The notes beneath the pieces were generated by a model. The model was given only the letters and a program-made list of their open reading frames with translations. It had not been told where the DNA came from and searched no databases. Below, piece by piece: positions 19,894-31,142 of a stretch of DNA of 64,000 bases. The stretch is from positions 121,954,045 through 122,018,044 of the forward strand of contig OY757024.1 of the NCBI GenBank assembly GCA_963580285.1. Reading direction: 5' to 3'. A program made the position numbers and the translations under genes. Position 1 is the stretch's first letter, and each line of letters starts with the position of its first letter. This stretch comes from Lucinisca nassula (taxonomy: Eukaryota > Mollusca > Bivalvia > Lucinida > Lucinidae).

Positions 19894-19934
19894 TTAACTT
19901 TTCACTACTGCACGTTATAGTGCCACAAGGGACC

Positions 19935-20390
19935 ATTCCCAGAAACTCTAAAACAAAACTCCAGACTAACACTAAGATCTACGAGTAACACTTTCATCAA
20001 TCGTGTAGTGAATACGAGTAAAAGTCTCAAGTTCCAGAAACAGTAGTCTCTGCACCTTCCCTAAATGCATTCAAAAGCCGTTTAAACATTCATTGGAAAA
20101 GGCACCCCACAAGTTTGATCTTCCATGCTACTCAACTATACCCATTGCCAGATATATGCGCCTTCAGAAGTCAGATGACTTAGCTTGGTGTCGGATACGG
20201 TAAGCTAACGGTAAGATAAAGAAGTCAACTTAGGTACTATATCCTTTGCACCTTCAGGGGATGAAAATACCGAATCTGGAAGGTCATTCCAGTCCCTAAT
20301 GGTCTGAGGGAAGAAGGACCCCTTGTAAATATCAGTTCTCGCAGTGGGGATCTGAAACTGTTTTCATAGCCCAACCCTTGATTCGAACCA
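19935..20390. pseudogene. Two LINE C-terminal fragments in opposite directions
   Basis: Plus strand 19935-20200: 'gagtaacactttcatcaatcg' then codons resembling the LINE tail (VVSAPSLNAFKSR, with frame breaks). Minus strand 20390-20220: TDIYKGSFFPQTIRDWNDLP, the same C-terminal region as at 16.2 kb. Both are short relics. From 20390 to 20604 nothing else is recognised. Confidence 0.55.
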
Positions 20391-20604
20391 AGAGTCTAGA
20401 AATAACCCTCTTACGCATCGATTAGATTAGCACGGCTATTTTCTATAAATAACCGTTACTTGCTTTTCCGACAAGTCAGACTTCAGCATTGAAAAGCTTC
20501 CTGCGCTTTAATGCTTTGGATCGATTGATAATCGACCAAAATATACATTGCATTCACTTCTATTTTGGAAGAAGTAATTACAGGTTGTTTTTGGTTGATG
20601 GAGA

Positions 20605-20890
20605 TCATCATCGTGAAATGAAGACCCCTCTAAACCCCACATTATATAGAGAAAAATAGGATTAACGGGGGTATACATTATTTTCTTTATTTCTGCTCCA
20701 AGACATAGGTTCTTAATTCTTACTAGTTAGAACCGCAGCAATGAGGCGGTTCTATCGAGCACCCGCGACCTATGTTTTGAGTTCCAATAAGAAAAATACC
20801 GCACCTTTTCACCAGAAAAGCCACCATTTTGGAGACATGGAAAAATGCACTATGACACACGGGTATGATATCGTAATGAGAAGCAAAGTA
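20605..20890. repeat. Palindromic MITE copy
   Basis: Starts 'atcatcgtgaaatgaagacc', has 'ctctaaaccccac' and a core hairpin near 20745 (TAGAACCGCAGC...GAGGCGGTTCTA) between TTTCTGCTCC and inverted arms. Confidence 0.65.
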
Positions 20891-20969
20891 GCAGGTAAAG
20901 CCCAAACATTTTATCACTCTTGTTATTCCTTTCAAGGAAAAAAATGTTGCTTTCGTGTTAACAATGACA

Positions 20970-21290
20970 AAACAGGGGTTTACATTATACACCTATACAA
21001 ATACATTGTAAATTTTACCGACGAAAATCGAAAATTTTAAGATGAAGAATTGAGATATTGATCTTTTTAATTTCTGCTCTAAAATATAGATTGTGGGTAC
21101 CCATAATCTATATTTGAGAGCAGAAATTTTAAAATATAGATTGTGGGTACTCGTTAGAACCGCCTCATCAAGGCGGTTCTTACGAGTACCCATAATCTAT
21201 ATTTTAAAATTTCTGCTTTAAAATATAGATAACGGGTACCCACAATCTATATTTTAGAGCAGAAATAAGAAAAATAAGGTTAACCCCTGT
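20970..21290. repeat. Palindromic MITE cluster, nested hairpins
   Basis: The 'aaaatatagattgtgggtac' arm occurs four times in alternating orientation between 21080 and 21260. Centred near 21168 is a long near-perfect hairpin (GTACTCGTTAGAACCGCCTC and its complement). This looks like one MITE inserted into, or recombined with, another. The left end carries 'cctatacaaatacattgtaaa' of the family. 21290-21786 holds nothing recognised. Confidence 0.75.
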
Positions 21291-21786
21291 AAACGGTCCC
21301 TGGATATTTCGACACAAAACAAAGTCGGCCTATACAAAATTGACCCACAGCAATCACGGTCCACAATTATAATGATGGTATAATTACTATGTTTGCATAT
21401 AACTGGTTTGCTTGCACGGCTATATCACTAGCATGTAAGTCATAAAAGGGGATACAGTGTAAATAATTTTTAGTTTGTGCAGTGAAAAAAATACTTGCAT
21501 TTTCAATTAAATACGTGTGAAAATCAAAATTATTTAACATCTGTCGAAAACTATCTAATATGAAGAAACATGGACTCAAGATTTAACCAAGACAACGTGT
21601 AACATCTTCGAGAAATGCCACAATAAAATATGTATGTGTCAGTGTCAGTTACTGCGATTAGAAACAACATTTTGTTATGCTTGAGAGACCATATGCTTCA
21701 AACCACACAACAGCTGTCACTATTACATTCGGTTTTGATATTATGTAACATTAACGAATTTCCCGGGGACAAACATAGGTTTACTA

Positions 21787-22260
21787 GAGAGATCTAATTC
21801 AATGTAACGTTGGTTGGTGCCTGTTGATCTGTCTCTGGTTGAGCCCATTTAAGTCTAACAGTTTTTTTTTTTTGCTCCGGAATTTCAGTGGTTCCTTGCT
21901 GTCAAGTCCTCACCTTTGTTTCATGTATGTGGTTGTTGATTTTGTGTGTTCACGGAGATGTTGTACTGATGAGTAAGGAGGCCTTCATGTGGCTTGAACA
22001 AATTATTTGTCTAAATCGCGACGGAAGTAAGGGCGAGGATTGTGGCCACGTTAAATCGATTTAAGCCCCCCAACCCCCCCCCCCCCCCCCGTTAAAAATC
22101 GTTCCACTGCACGTTCCAAGGCGGTTCTTCTGTCGCGGTTTATTTTTTGTTGTGGTTTGTCTCGCTTATATTATTTCGGTTTTGGATAGGCATTTGGCCA
22201 TTTTGTGGGAAAGAAACTGTCCGTTTGGCTTTCCGCTATTGATGTTTCCATTATGGTCCA
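21787..22260 (+). mobile_element. R1 3' tail fragment
   Basis: Starts in the R1 3' UTR ('gttggttggtgcctg') and ends at an A-rich run (22261-22295). A C14-like tract interrupts it at 22073-22090. Confidence 0.7.
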
Positions 22261-22493
22261 AAAAAAAAAAAAAAAAATAAAAATAAATAAATAAATTATC
22301 TCTGCAGCCTGAAGGCTGATCTCAACCATTTCTTATCTGTAGCATGCCTCTGGTGGGGCATTGATGACATAAGCTTTTTTCGAAATCGAACAAAAAGTTT
22401 GGTTGCTATGGCAACCACAAGATCCCAAGACTTACAATGGGAAAATGCTTGTCAGCACTGTAGCGCCTTCAGTTTTGATCGGATCTTTCTGAA

Positions 22494-22837
22494 ACTAGCT
22501 AGTCTGGCTCAGAAAACATAAACATCCATATTTTTCAGTTCTGTGGTATATCCCTTGCTTCCAAAGGATAACCTTTTTATAGAACATATTTAACTTCACT
22601 ACAGCTGGTGTGTGGGAATGTGCGGCGGCGGTAAAACTTCTCCCTGCCCAACATCAAATTCTAGTCTTGTCCTTTGGGGTCATTGATTCCATTGTGGAAT
22701 TTTGAAAATATCTGAGGGTCACTGATGAGGCCTAATTGGCCGAAACTAGCTAGTCTGGCCCAGAAAACATATACACTCCATATTTTTCAGTTCTGTGGTG
22801 TGTTCCTTGCTTCCAAAGGATAACCCTTTTATAGAAC
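22494..22837 (+). mobile_element. Retrozyme-like repeat, 251-bp period, inside the satellite
   Basis: The segment 'actagctagtctggc[t/c]cagaaaacat' recurs at 22494 and 22745, 251 bp apart. The second occurrence completes a full hammerhead. Internal sequence ('cttcactacagctggtgt', 'ggcggtaaaac') is homologous to the 383-bp array at 43.2 kb. About 1.3 units are present. The upstream satellite supplies 'tttctgaaact' at the left border, so the exact left end is ambiguous. Confidence 0.8.
22716..22761 (+). ncRNA. Hammerhead ribozyme, type I, canonical
   Basis: Stem I GGGTCA (22716-22721) with TGGCCC (22756-22761); core CTGATGA (22722-22728); stem II GGCC-TAATT-GGCC (22729-22741); GAA (22742-22744); stem III ACTAG/CTAGT (22745-22754); cleavage base C at 22755 (GTC triplet). 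All invariant positions are present. The stem III arms abut with no loop, which in related ribozymes favours cleavage as a dimer. Confidence 0.88.
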
Positions 22838-23486
22838 TAAATTGTGAGGTGCCTTGGGATAAAATCTCGGACGAGTTCGAAAACTGGTTACGTCGGCCCG
22901 TGAGTCATAGAGTTACGTCCCCTTAATTGCTGAAAATGCCAATTTTAATCTTGTCCTCACCGTAGCCCCTTCAGTTTTGATCGGATCTTTCTGAAACTTA
23001 CGTACAAGTAAGTCAAGGTTAAAAGCTCGGATGCGTTCGAAAACTAGCGATGTCCGTCAATTACTTATGGAGTTTTGTCCCCTACTTTGCTGAAAATGCT
23101 TGATTTTGACCTTGTCATCACAGGAGCCCCTTCAGTTTTGATCGGGTCTTCTTGAAACTTACCAACACGTAAATCAGGGATAAAAGCTCGGGTGAATCGG
23201 AAAACTAGCGATGTCGGTCGATTACTCACGACGTTATTTCCCCTACTTGCTGAAAATACCTATTTTTGACCTTGTCTCCTCCGTAGCCACTTCAGTTTTG
23301 ATTGGATTTTCTTGAAATTTACAAACAAGTAAGCCAGGGATAAGAGCTCAGATGTTTTCGAAAACTGGCGAGGTCGGCTTTTTCTGTCATAGAGTTATGT
23401 CCCCTTGATTGCTGAAAATGCCTATTTTTGACCTTGTCATAACCGTAGCCCTTCAGTTTTGCTTGGATCTCTTTGTCGCGCCTGCT

Positions 23487-23790
23487 ATTGGCATACAGGT
23501 GCGATATAGGTGCTCGGTTTTCTTGCGTTCGTTCGTTCGTTTGTCCATCCATTCGTTCGTTCGTCCGTCCGTCGGTCCATTTGTCAAGGCGTCAACATTT
23601 GCGACCACCCTAGCGTTCACCGTAATTGTAAAGTTTATTTCTCAAGAACTATAAGAGCTTCATTAATGATTCTTGGTACAGACTTGTATCGGGGGATGGC
23701 AACTTATATGCAAGCATCCAGTTTTGTCCTTGACCTGGCGAGGTTAGCCTATTTAACATAGAGTTACTCCCCTTTGGTTGCAGAAAATGC
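23487..23790. other. Transition between the two inverted satellite arrays
   Basis: Contains 'ttcgttcgttcgtttgtccatcc' triplets and 'cgcgcctgctattggcatacaggtgcg', resembling the 5' part of TTTTAGCTCACC-type elements. No gene. Confidence 0.5.
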
Positions 23791-24890
23791 CTACTTTTGA
23801 CCTTGTCATCGTCATTGACAACCTCGCCAGCTTTCGAACTCATCTGAGCTTTAATCCCTGACTTACTTTTTTTGTAAGTTGCAAGAAGTTTTGATCAAAA
23901 CTGTAGGGGTAGCGGTGATGACAAGGTCAAAAATAAGCATTTTCAGCAAGGGAATATAACTCCGTGATTAATTAACTGACATTACTAGTTTTCGAACTCG
24001 TCCTAGCTTTTATCTCTGACTTATTTACAAATAAGTTTCAAGAAGATATAATAAAAACTGAAGGAGTTATGGTGATGGCAAGGTCAAAAAAAGGCATTTT
24101 CTGCAATCAAAGGGACGTACTCTGTGATAAATAGGCTGGCCTCATCAGTTTTCAAACTCATCCAAGCTTTTATCCCTGACTTATTAACTTTTGAGTTTCT
24201 AGAAGATCCGATCAAAACTGAAGGGGCTACGGCGATGACAAGGTTGAAAACAGTCATTTTCTGCGATCAAAGTGACGTAACTCTATGATAAATAAGCCGA
24301 CCTCGCCGTACTCTGTGATAAATAGGCTGGCCTCATCAGTTTTCAAACTCATTCGAGCTTTCATCCCAGACTTGCTTACTTTAAAGTTTCTAGAAGATCC
24401 CATGGAAACTGAAGGGGCTATGGTGATGACAAGGTCAAAATAGGCATTTTCTGAAAACAAAGTCTTTGAAATATAGGCCGACCTCACCAATTTTTAAACT
24501 CAGCCCAGATTTTATCCCTTACTTACTCACATGTAAGTTTCAAAAAGATCTGATCAAAAATAGTCATTTTCTGAAATAAAAGGGGCCGTGACTCTAAGAT
24601 AAATATGCCAACCTCGTCAGCTTTCGAACTTATCTAAGCTTTTATGCCTGACTTACTTGTTTGTAAGTTTCAAGAAGTTCCAATCAAACCTGAAGGGGCT
24701 ACGGTAATGACAAAGTCAAAAATAAGCATTTTCAGCAAAGAAGGGGAAATAACTCCATAAGTAATTGGCTGACATCGCTAGTTTTCGAACTCTTCCGAGC
24801 TTTTATCCCTCACTTACTTGTTTGTAAGTTTGAAGAAGATCCGATGAAAGCTGAAAGAGTTACGGTGATGACAAGGTCAAAAATCGGGTA
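23790..24890 (-). repeat. Satellite array, ~160-bp unit (inverted)
   Basis: About seven units of the same family as 22290-23480 on the opposite strand. 24300-24345 repeats 24116-24165, a local duplication. Confidence 0.85.
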
Positions 24891-25586
24891 AATGTAAATA
24901 ATATCTTTATATAATTGTGGTTATTTAACAGCTTCAGCACTTTCTTGTAATTTCATTCAGCATATTGAATTAATAATGGCTCATGAGACAATGTTTTCGA
25001 GATATGCCTCCTTACAAAGTTGTGTTTGTGAAGGTTCTCCTTGTATTTATTTCTTTCATTAGTAATGCTTCTGCAATGAACAAAATGTAAAAGTCAGGCA
25101 CCAATTTGAAATAAGCCCGGCCTACATCCTTTTAAAAAGCAGGTGGGTGTTTAAGTAAGGTAAGATCTCCATATGACCTTGGTTATTGTGGTACGTAAAT
25201 CTCGAACAAACAAGCAAAGAAGCATACTAAGACTTTGGGATGAGGCTAAACAATGTCCCTTCTCGAAATGACCTTAGTTGGTTTTGGAACGTAAAACATT
25301 AAGACCTACCAAGAATCATCAAGATCTTATCCTCATGGTAACATACTCACTTTAAGTACGGTCTCCCTTCCAGACAGAGACAGATTGTTGCACAGACTGT
25401 AAGTAGTCTTTCCCACATCAGGGGACTGACAATAAAATTAACAAAAATAATTGAGCCCCGCCAAGCGAATTTGTGTCTTCGAGCATTCCGTCATGACAAA
25501 TTTTAACTGCGCATCCCCAGCCATTCAGAATGGCCAGGGATTTGGCTTTCTGTCTGAAGGTTCCTCTTGATTCACTGCTTGTATGA
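24891..25586. other. No gene recognised; SINE-like tail fragments
   Basis: 'tatgaccttggttattgtggtacgtaaa' (25175) and 'gaccttagttggttttggaacgtaaaac' (25270) resemble the 3' tails of SINEs seen at 50.4 kb. Otherwise unassigned. Confidence 0.35.
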
Positions 25587-25652
25587 GCGAGCAGCGAAGG
25601 TTCTGGCGAGACTGCGCGGGTGCGCAGGCTCGCCTGAACCTTCGCTGCTCGC
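25587..25652. repeat. Strong 66-nt hairpin
   Basis: Arms 25587-25617 and 25622-25652 pair over 31 bp with two mismatches and a 4-nt loop. GC-rich. Could be a foldback element core or a hairpin RNA. Confidence 0.75.
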
Positions 25653-25859
25653 ATAGGCGATAAGTACCAAAATCGCTTGACGGGGCCCAATTAATAAACT
25701 GTTCGGGAGGCATTTTCGGAAGGCAAAATAGCCTGTTTATGTTGTCCATCAGTTATTTTTCGCCCTCCAAATAGATGGTATTTGTGTAACCTGTGGATTA
25801 TGAGAGATGAAGGCATTACATAGATCCAGGGCAGGTAACGAGGATAATCAAGCGATAAT

Positions 25860-25980
25860 TGTCCTAATTTCTTGTCAGAAATATATGTTGTTGGTACATG
25901 TTAGAATTATCTTCTCGACGAGGCGATAATAACAAGTACTTACAACACATGTTTTATGGAAGAATAAGAGAAGTTATCTT
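25860..25980. repeat. Palindromic MITE core, diverged
   Basis: 'tttcttgtcagaaatatatgttgttggtac', a CTCGACGAGGCGATAAT centre and inverted 'acaacacatgtttta' arm match the family core at 21.1 kb. No terminal repeats are visible. Confidence 0.5.
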
Positions 25981-26506
25981 TCTCTTTTCCTGTCTTTCTA
26001 AAATTTATCCAACTAGTCAAATTCTTTAGATTCTTGTTAACTCTGACCAGAGATTGATTTTAGTCGACCAGTGTGACAGTGTGCACTGGTAAAAGATTGT
26101 GCAAAGTCGGCATATGATATTTGCAAAGACAAAGATCTGCCTGTGTATATGTGCAGTCTGATCAGTTTTGAATTGATCAGTTTCGAAGGTGGCTTGAGTT
26201 AAGTCAAGTGATTGAATAACGCATCATGCAACACAGCAATGTCTCACAAAAGATTCCAAAATAAACCATGTTTGAAGCACTATGTAAATGATTCAGGGAT
26301 ATGGGTGAAATAATTTTGAAGGGGCCGTAAAACCAAACCCAACCAAAAAAAAAAAAAAAAAAAAAAATACTGATTCAAGGCTTGATAAATTATTTATACT
26401 GAACATGATAAGTAAGTGCTAAGGTTAGTGACAGCACAACCCCAATCCCTGTCGTATGGTCGTTGATATAAAATGAGACCAAGGCCACTGCGTGTTAGAA
26501 TATAGG

Positions 26507-26646
26507 GATCAACCATGGTTTTACATGCATTAACATTCGCCGGGTCCCAAGGAAGCTGTTTGAACATGAGGCCGCTAGGCCGAATGTTCAAATATCTTCC
26601 GAGGGATCCGGCAAATGTTAGTGCAATGAAATAACAATGGATGATC
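26507..26646. repeat. Imperfect 140-nt inverted repeat
   Basis: Arms of about 65 nt meet at 'gaggccgctaggccg' (26568-26583). 'gatcaaccat...attaacattcgccgg' pairs with 'ccggcaaatgttag...atggatgatc'. A short second hairpin TTTTTGACG-AAAA-CGTCAAAAA lies at 26678-26702. An overlapping 117-codon minus frame resembles nothing. Confidence 0.65.
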
Positions 26647-26709
26647 GTTGTTCTTGCATTACTTACGATTCCGACAGCATTTTTTGACGAAAACGTCAAA
26701 AAGCTCCAT

Positions 26710-27889
26710 ATAAACTCTTCGGTTTGTTGGTTGTTGCTAAGCCCCAATCGGCTGTAGATGTCTCTCGGTAGTTATTCTCTCAGTATCTTCTCTTAGTAGA
26801 ACTATCACTCCCGTATTCGCGTTTTGGTGGTGCGCGTGAAAGTCTTGTTTTAATGATGTATTTATTGTAAGTTCCTGAACAATCTGTTTACAAGTATATC
26901 CTTGCCATTACACAGCATCTAATTTATTGGAATCCATAAACAGGCAAAATGTCAGAGCAGACTTAACCAATCCACTAGGAAAATATAATCTTCTGCCCAC
27001 ACATGTAGTTACTTCACTTGGCATGGAGAAACTTGATACTCAAAGCACCAAAAAGTTTGTGAATCAGAATTAATGGCAGTTAGGTTTAATTTGGTACTGG
27101 TAAATATCACAGCAAACACTAATATCACAGTTTGAATATGAATTATTACAGTTCTGGAAGTCTCTAAATTTACTCAATTACTACCGACATGTATTAGGAA
27201 AATCCACAGCGGTGTAATCCACCCGCACACCCCATGTCTAATATCTACGTATATATAATTGGAACATAAGTATTGAAACCTATTTGCAAACTGACACATA
27301 CATCGCGTACGCATTTACTCTATGCTTTTACGAGACCCACTCTTCATCACATAATACATTCATGTCATAAATCTTCTCTTACACATGCAGCATGAATTAC
27401 TGTTCACAGCAAGCTGCATCCACAAAATAAGCAACAGTTCCAATTAGATATTTATGTATATATATTTCTCCCCAAAACTGGGATCATTGCTGAAAGAGTA
27501 AATTGTGGCATGAAATCAGAAATAATTAATAGAATAATTCATGTTGTTGAGGAAAAAAAAGACACTGAATGAAAGTTAAAATATATGAACTACACGGCTT
27601 GTTAAGTCCAAAATATACCATGTCACCCCCTCCCCCCCCACTCCTGAAATAAAAAAAGAAGGAAATTGAACTGTGTACATTGAGGGCTGTGATGCACAAT
27701 AATATTATACTTATATTATAAATAAGTTAATGGCTGTGGAATACATATACTGAAACTTAGTTCACACAACACAACACACCCAAGAGGGGGAAAAAAATAT
27801 TAATATTAAATAATAAACAAATTAAGCTTTAAAACAAATTGGATAGTTTCACATCCATGTTCCAAGGCAGTCCGCAGATAACCATTAGA
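26710..27889. other. No gene recognised
   Basis: AT-rich sequence without coding structure, repeats or RNA genes that I can see. Confidence 0.4.
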
Positions 27890-28165
27890 ATCACACCACG
27901 AAAACACGCCCATGCAAACCCGACCCCCTTGAACCCCACCCCCACATAGTAAAACTGTGGCTTTTGGGGGCACACCTTATTCTTCGTATCCCCGCCCCAA
28001 AACACAGACCCTGGGCACCCGCCAGAACCGCCACGAAGAGACGGCCCTAACGAGTACCCACAAATGACATTCCGAGCAGAAACAAGAACAATATCACAAT
28101 TTTCCATCATAGAACTTTCACTATTTCGGCGACAAAGGTGGCAATGTATTTGCACAGGTGTGCCT
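27890..28165. repeat. Palindromic MITE copy, diverged
   Basis: 'caccacgaaaacacgcccatg', 'cccttgaaccccacc', a core near 28025 (AGAACCGCCACG) and 'gcagaaacaagaa' appear in the family order, with many substitutions. Confidence 0.55.
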
Positions 28166-28391
28166 GCACAGTGGTCATGCCTGTTCCAACCAGTACCCGC
28201 TTTGTAATTCCTCGAGAAGAACATGGAAAAATATGTAGTTTATATCCCTGCAAACCCCTGTCTGACTGTACCAAAAAAAAAAAAAAAAAAAAAATGAAAA
28301 AATGTGGTCTGATTGGACACAAAATTACACAGGCGTGTCCCCATGATGCATTTCCACCGACTGCTCCCAAAACAATATGTACAATTTGCCA

Positions 28392-28393
<2 letters not shown>

Positions 28394-28483
<90 letters not shown>
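28394..28483. repeat. (AT)n microsatellite
   Basis: About 45 AT dinucleotides. A poly-A run lies at 28273-28295 nearby. Confidence 0.95.
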
Positions 28484-28486
<3 letters not shown>

Positions 28487-28880
28487 ACATATATATACAC
28501 AGTAAACTCCCGCTGTCTCAAAACTCCAAGTGACTTGAACACCCAGCCAAAGACATCAGCAGCCCGAGACAAAGGGTGCCGAAATCCAAGTACACAAAGC
28601 AGAACCAACACAACAACGCACAAAACCCAGTCCAACCCAAGCCACTGCCTGAGATATCAAAGCCTGAGACAACGGTAGTACACTATATTTGTTATAAAAT
28701 AAAATTACACAGTGGGAGAAGTAAATGGGGCTTTGGACTATGTTTCAATTGGGAATGGGTAGGGGGGTTGGGTTGGGGGGGGGGTAGAATTAGTTTACTT
28801 ACGTACAAACCTCTTTGGGCTGGTGATATGATATAATCACTCAGCATCATTAAGAGGCCCTCTCTGTGCTCCTTGAACAC

Positions 28881-29810
28881 TTAATCACTTAATGAAAGAA
28901 AAGTGTTTGTACTGATGACTTGTTCTCCTGTTTGGTAGAATAATTGTGTGAGTAACTTCTGTCGTTCTGACTCGTATATCTCACACTCACAAAGATAGTG
29001 ATCTACAGTCGCAATCCCACCACAACTGCAGTTGGGAGAGTCATATAGTCCTACTTTGTACTTGTAGTCATTAAGACTGTAGCCTAGCCTTAATTTTGAG
29101 ATTATTGTCTCTTCTTCTACGAATAGTAAAGACAAATAATGAGGGGTCTTTAAAGACACTTTTGGTCTGTACTCATATAGATGTGTGCCCGTGTCTGCTG
29201 CATCCCAAGACCTTTGCCACTTCATGCAGCATGAAACTTTGGCATATTTCTTGAAATCATCTATAGTAAGAAGTTGACTGTCCTCTGGCAAATCCTTGTT
29301 TTCTTCAGCAGCTTCTTTGGCCAACTCATCAGCAATACAATTACCTCTGATATCAGCATGTCCTCGCGTCCATTTGAAGCTGACTGCTATGTGGGATCTT
29401 TCCAGTTCTGAAATGAGACGTTTAATATCTTCTACAGTTTTTATGGGCTGTAGCTTCCCATCCTAATGTTAGGATACCAAATGCCGACTGGCTATCTGAA
29501 AAATTATTAATACCTCTAATCTGTTGTTTCCTGTGTTCACTATCTGTAAATTCTAATGCCATTAGAATAGCAATCAAATCTCCCAGTAGAATTGATCCTC
29601 TGTTAGAGACGGGTCTCTTTAGCATAACTGGGTCTGTCCGATTAGGGAGAAATACACAAGCCCCAGACCCACAGGGTCATGGATTCCCCAAACAGGAACC
29701 ATCTGTAAAAACCACATGTTCATTAAACTTACAATTTTGCACAAGAGACTGCACTGTTTCTTTTGCCTCTTCTTGTTGTGTTGCTGATCTTGACTTTGAA
29801 GAGCCTAACC
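28881..29810 (-). pseudogene. LINE relic: RNase H domain and C-terminal zinc cluster
   Basis: Minus strand. 29720-29625: VVFTDGSCLGNP, a stop, then CGSGACVFLPN. 29625-29422: SNRGSILLGDLIAILMALEF and FSDSQSAFGILTLGW. 29420-29310: SHIAVSFKWTRGHADIRGNC in another frame. 29324-28881: ETIISKLRLGYSLNDYKYKV then CSCGG and HYLCEC. These are the four RNase H acidic/His sites (TDGS, GDL where E is usual, SDSQ, GHAD) and a Cys/His finger, as in I-group LINEs. It has stops and frameshifts and no RT upstream. Confidence 0.78.
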
Positions 29811-30588
29811 TAAATGCGACATGGCGGCACGTTCAGAATGTTGTTTACAATGACGTTGTTACGCAGTAACCATCTGACGTCATAATAGAACCCTAAAACG
29901 CTACCTTCAGGGCGATAATGTAACGACGCTCAACGTAACGTAACAAAGCAAGGCCCGTCTTGTGATATCAAAAGCTCAAAATCCATGTTCAAACAGCACG
30001 CGAATTTCATGATTTGAACATGGTTTGTACTGTTTGAGCACGGCTTTCGGTTCATTTGACAATGGCTTCAAACAGCCATACGCTTAGATATTTATGCAAG
30101 AATTTTATGTTTGAACCCATTTCAGTTGGGAAACACCCACACTTGGCATTGGGAAACAGTGCAACAGTCACACTGTCATGTTTTGGAGACTAGACTTCAA
30201 ATGGTTTTTTCTTCAAAACGTTACAAAACGGCAATAAACATGGTAAAACATAGTGAAAATAAATATACACGGCTATATACGGTTGCATAGGCGACAGTCT
30301 TACACAATTTTACTGCGTCTTTTAAAACTTAGCAGAAGGGCAAGTACTGTAGTAAAACGTAGTGAAAACGCAGTACGTAAGGCTATATATAGCTATATAC
30401 ATGACCCAGCTACGTTTTAAAACATACGTATCACTTCGATATTCGTATCGAAAACCTAGCAAAAACAACAGCAACAAAAACAACAACAACAACAACATCA
30501 GTAAAACGTACTAAAACGTAGATGAAACGCATTCAATACGCACAAAACGTAATTTAAAATATACCTAGAGGCGAATGCATCCATCCCG
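29811..30588. other. No gene recognised; 'aaaacgta' repeats
   Basis: Short motifs 'gtaaaacgtagtgaaaa' and 'ggctatata' recur loosely between 30230 and 30560, with an (AAC)n patch at 30470-30500. Function unknown. Confidence 0.4.
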
Positions 30589-30656
30589 GCAGATCAAAGG
30601 CAGCTGCTGTCTTAAAAGCTACAATTATCGCTCGACAGCAGCTGCCTTTGATCTGC
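30589..30656. repeat. Perfect 23-bp inverted repeat with 22-nt loop
   Basis: Arms 30589-30611 and 30634-30656 are exact complements (GCAGATCAAAGGCAGCTGCT start). Size and geometry resemble a miRNA precursor or a small foldback. A 13-nt part of the arm (GCCTTTGATCTGC) also occurs in the MITE at 17.40 kb. Confidence 0.75.
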
Positions 30657-31142
30657 AGGAAATTGATGCATTATCAGCAATTAAACTATTAACCACAAAG
30701 AATGTTAGGCCGTCAAGGCAGAAGTTTAAATCTGGAGGCGTGTATGGAAATCTCAGTTCTCTGTGCTAAGTGATCATGCCTATCTGCACTGAACCATGGA
30801 CTTAACAGTATGGTTTCTATAACTATTCATGTAATGGGCTGGAGCCGAGCGATGGTCTCCCCATTCACCGGCATTGTGGAATGGGGATACCACCGAACAG
30901 CCACGGTGTATTACCAGAATGGATTCGTTCCCTGGGACCCCACCAGCTGACGACCCGCGACACGGGGAAACTGGAAACAACAAACAACAAAACTATTCAT
31001 GTAACTAAATATTATTTTCCAAATGTTCTAAAAAATTCAAATTTATTTGCATCTGAGACCGAAGTCGGAAAACTTTTTCTTTTGATAGTATCTGTATATA
31101 CAGAAATATAATTCAAAGAATGAAATTTGTCTATTAGTATAT

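Larger units (their letters stand above)
22290..23480 (+). repeat. Satellite array, ~160-bp unit (plus orientation)
   Basis: Units share 'gaccttgtcatcaccgtagccccttcagttttgatcgga', 'aaaagctcgg' and 'gctgaaaatgcc'. The first ~130 bp match the 5' part of the element at 31.1 kb ('gcctgaaggctgatctcaaccat'). A hammerhead repeat is inserted at 22494-22837. Confidence 0.85.

Noticed and set aside
26394..26747. 117-codon minus frame as a gene
   Set aside because: Overlaps a long inverted repeat and shows no known domain.
28138..28678. Open frames rich in Tyr-Ile
   Set aside because: They translate the (AT)n microsatellite.
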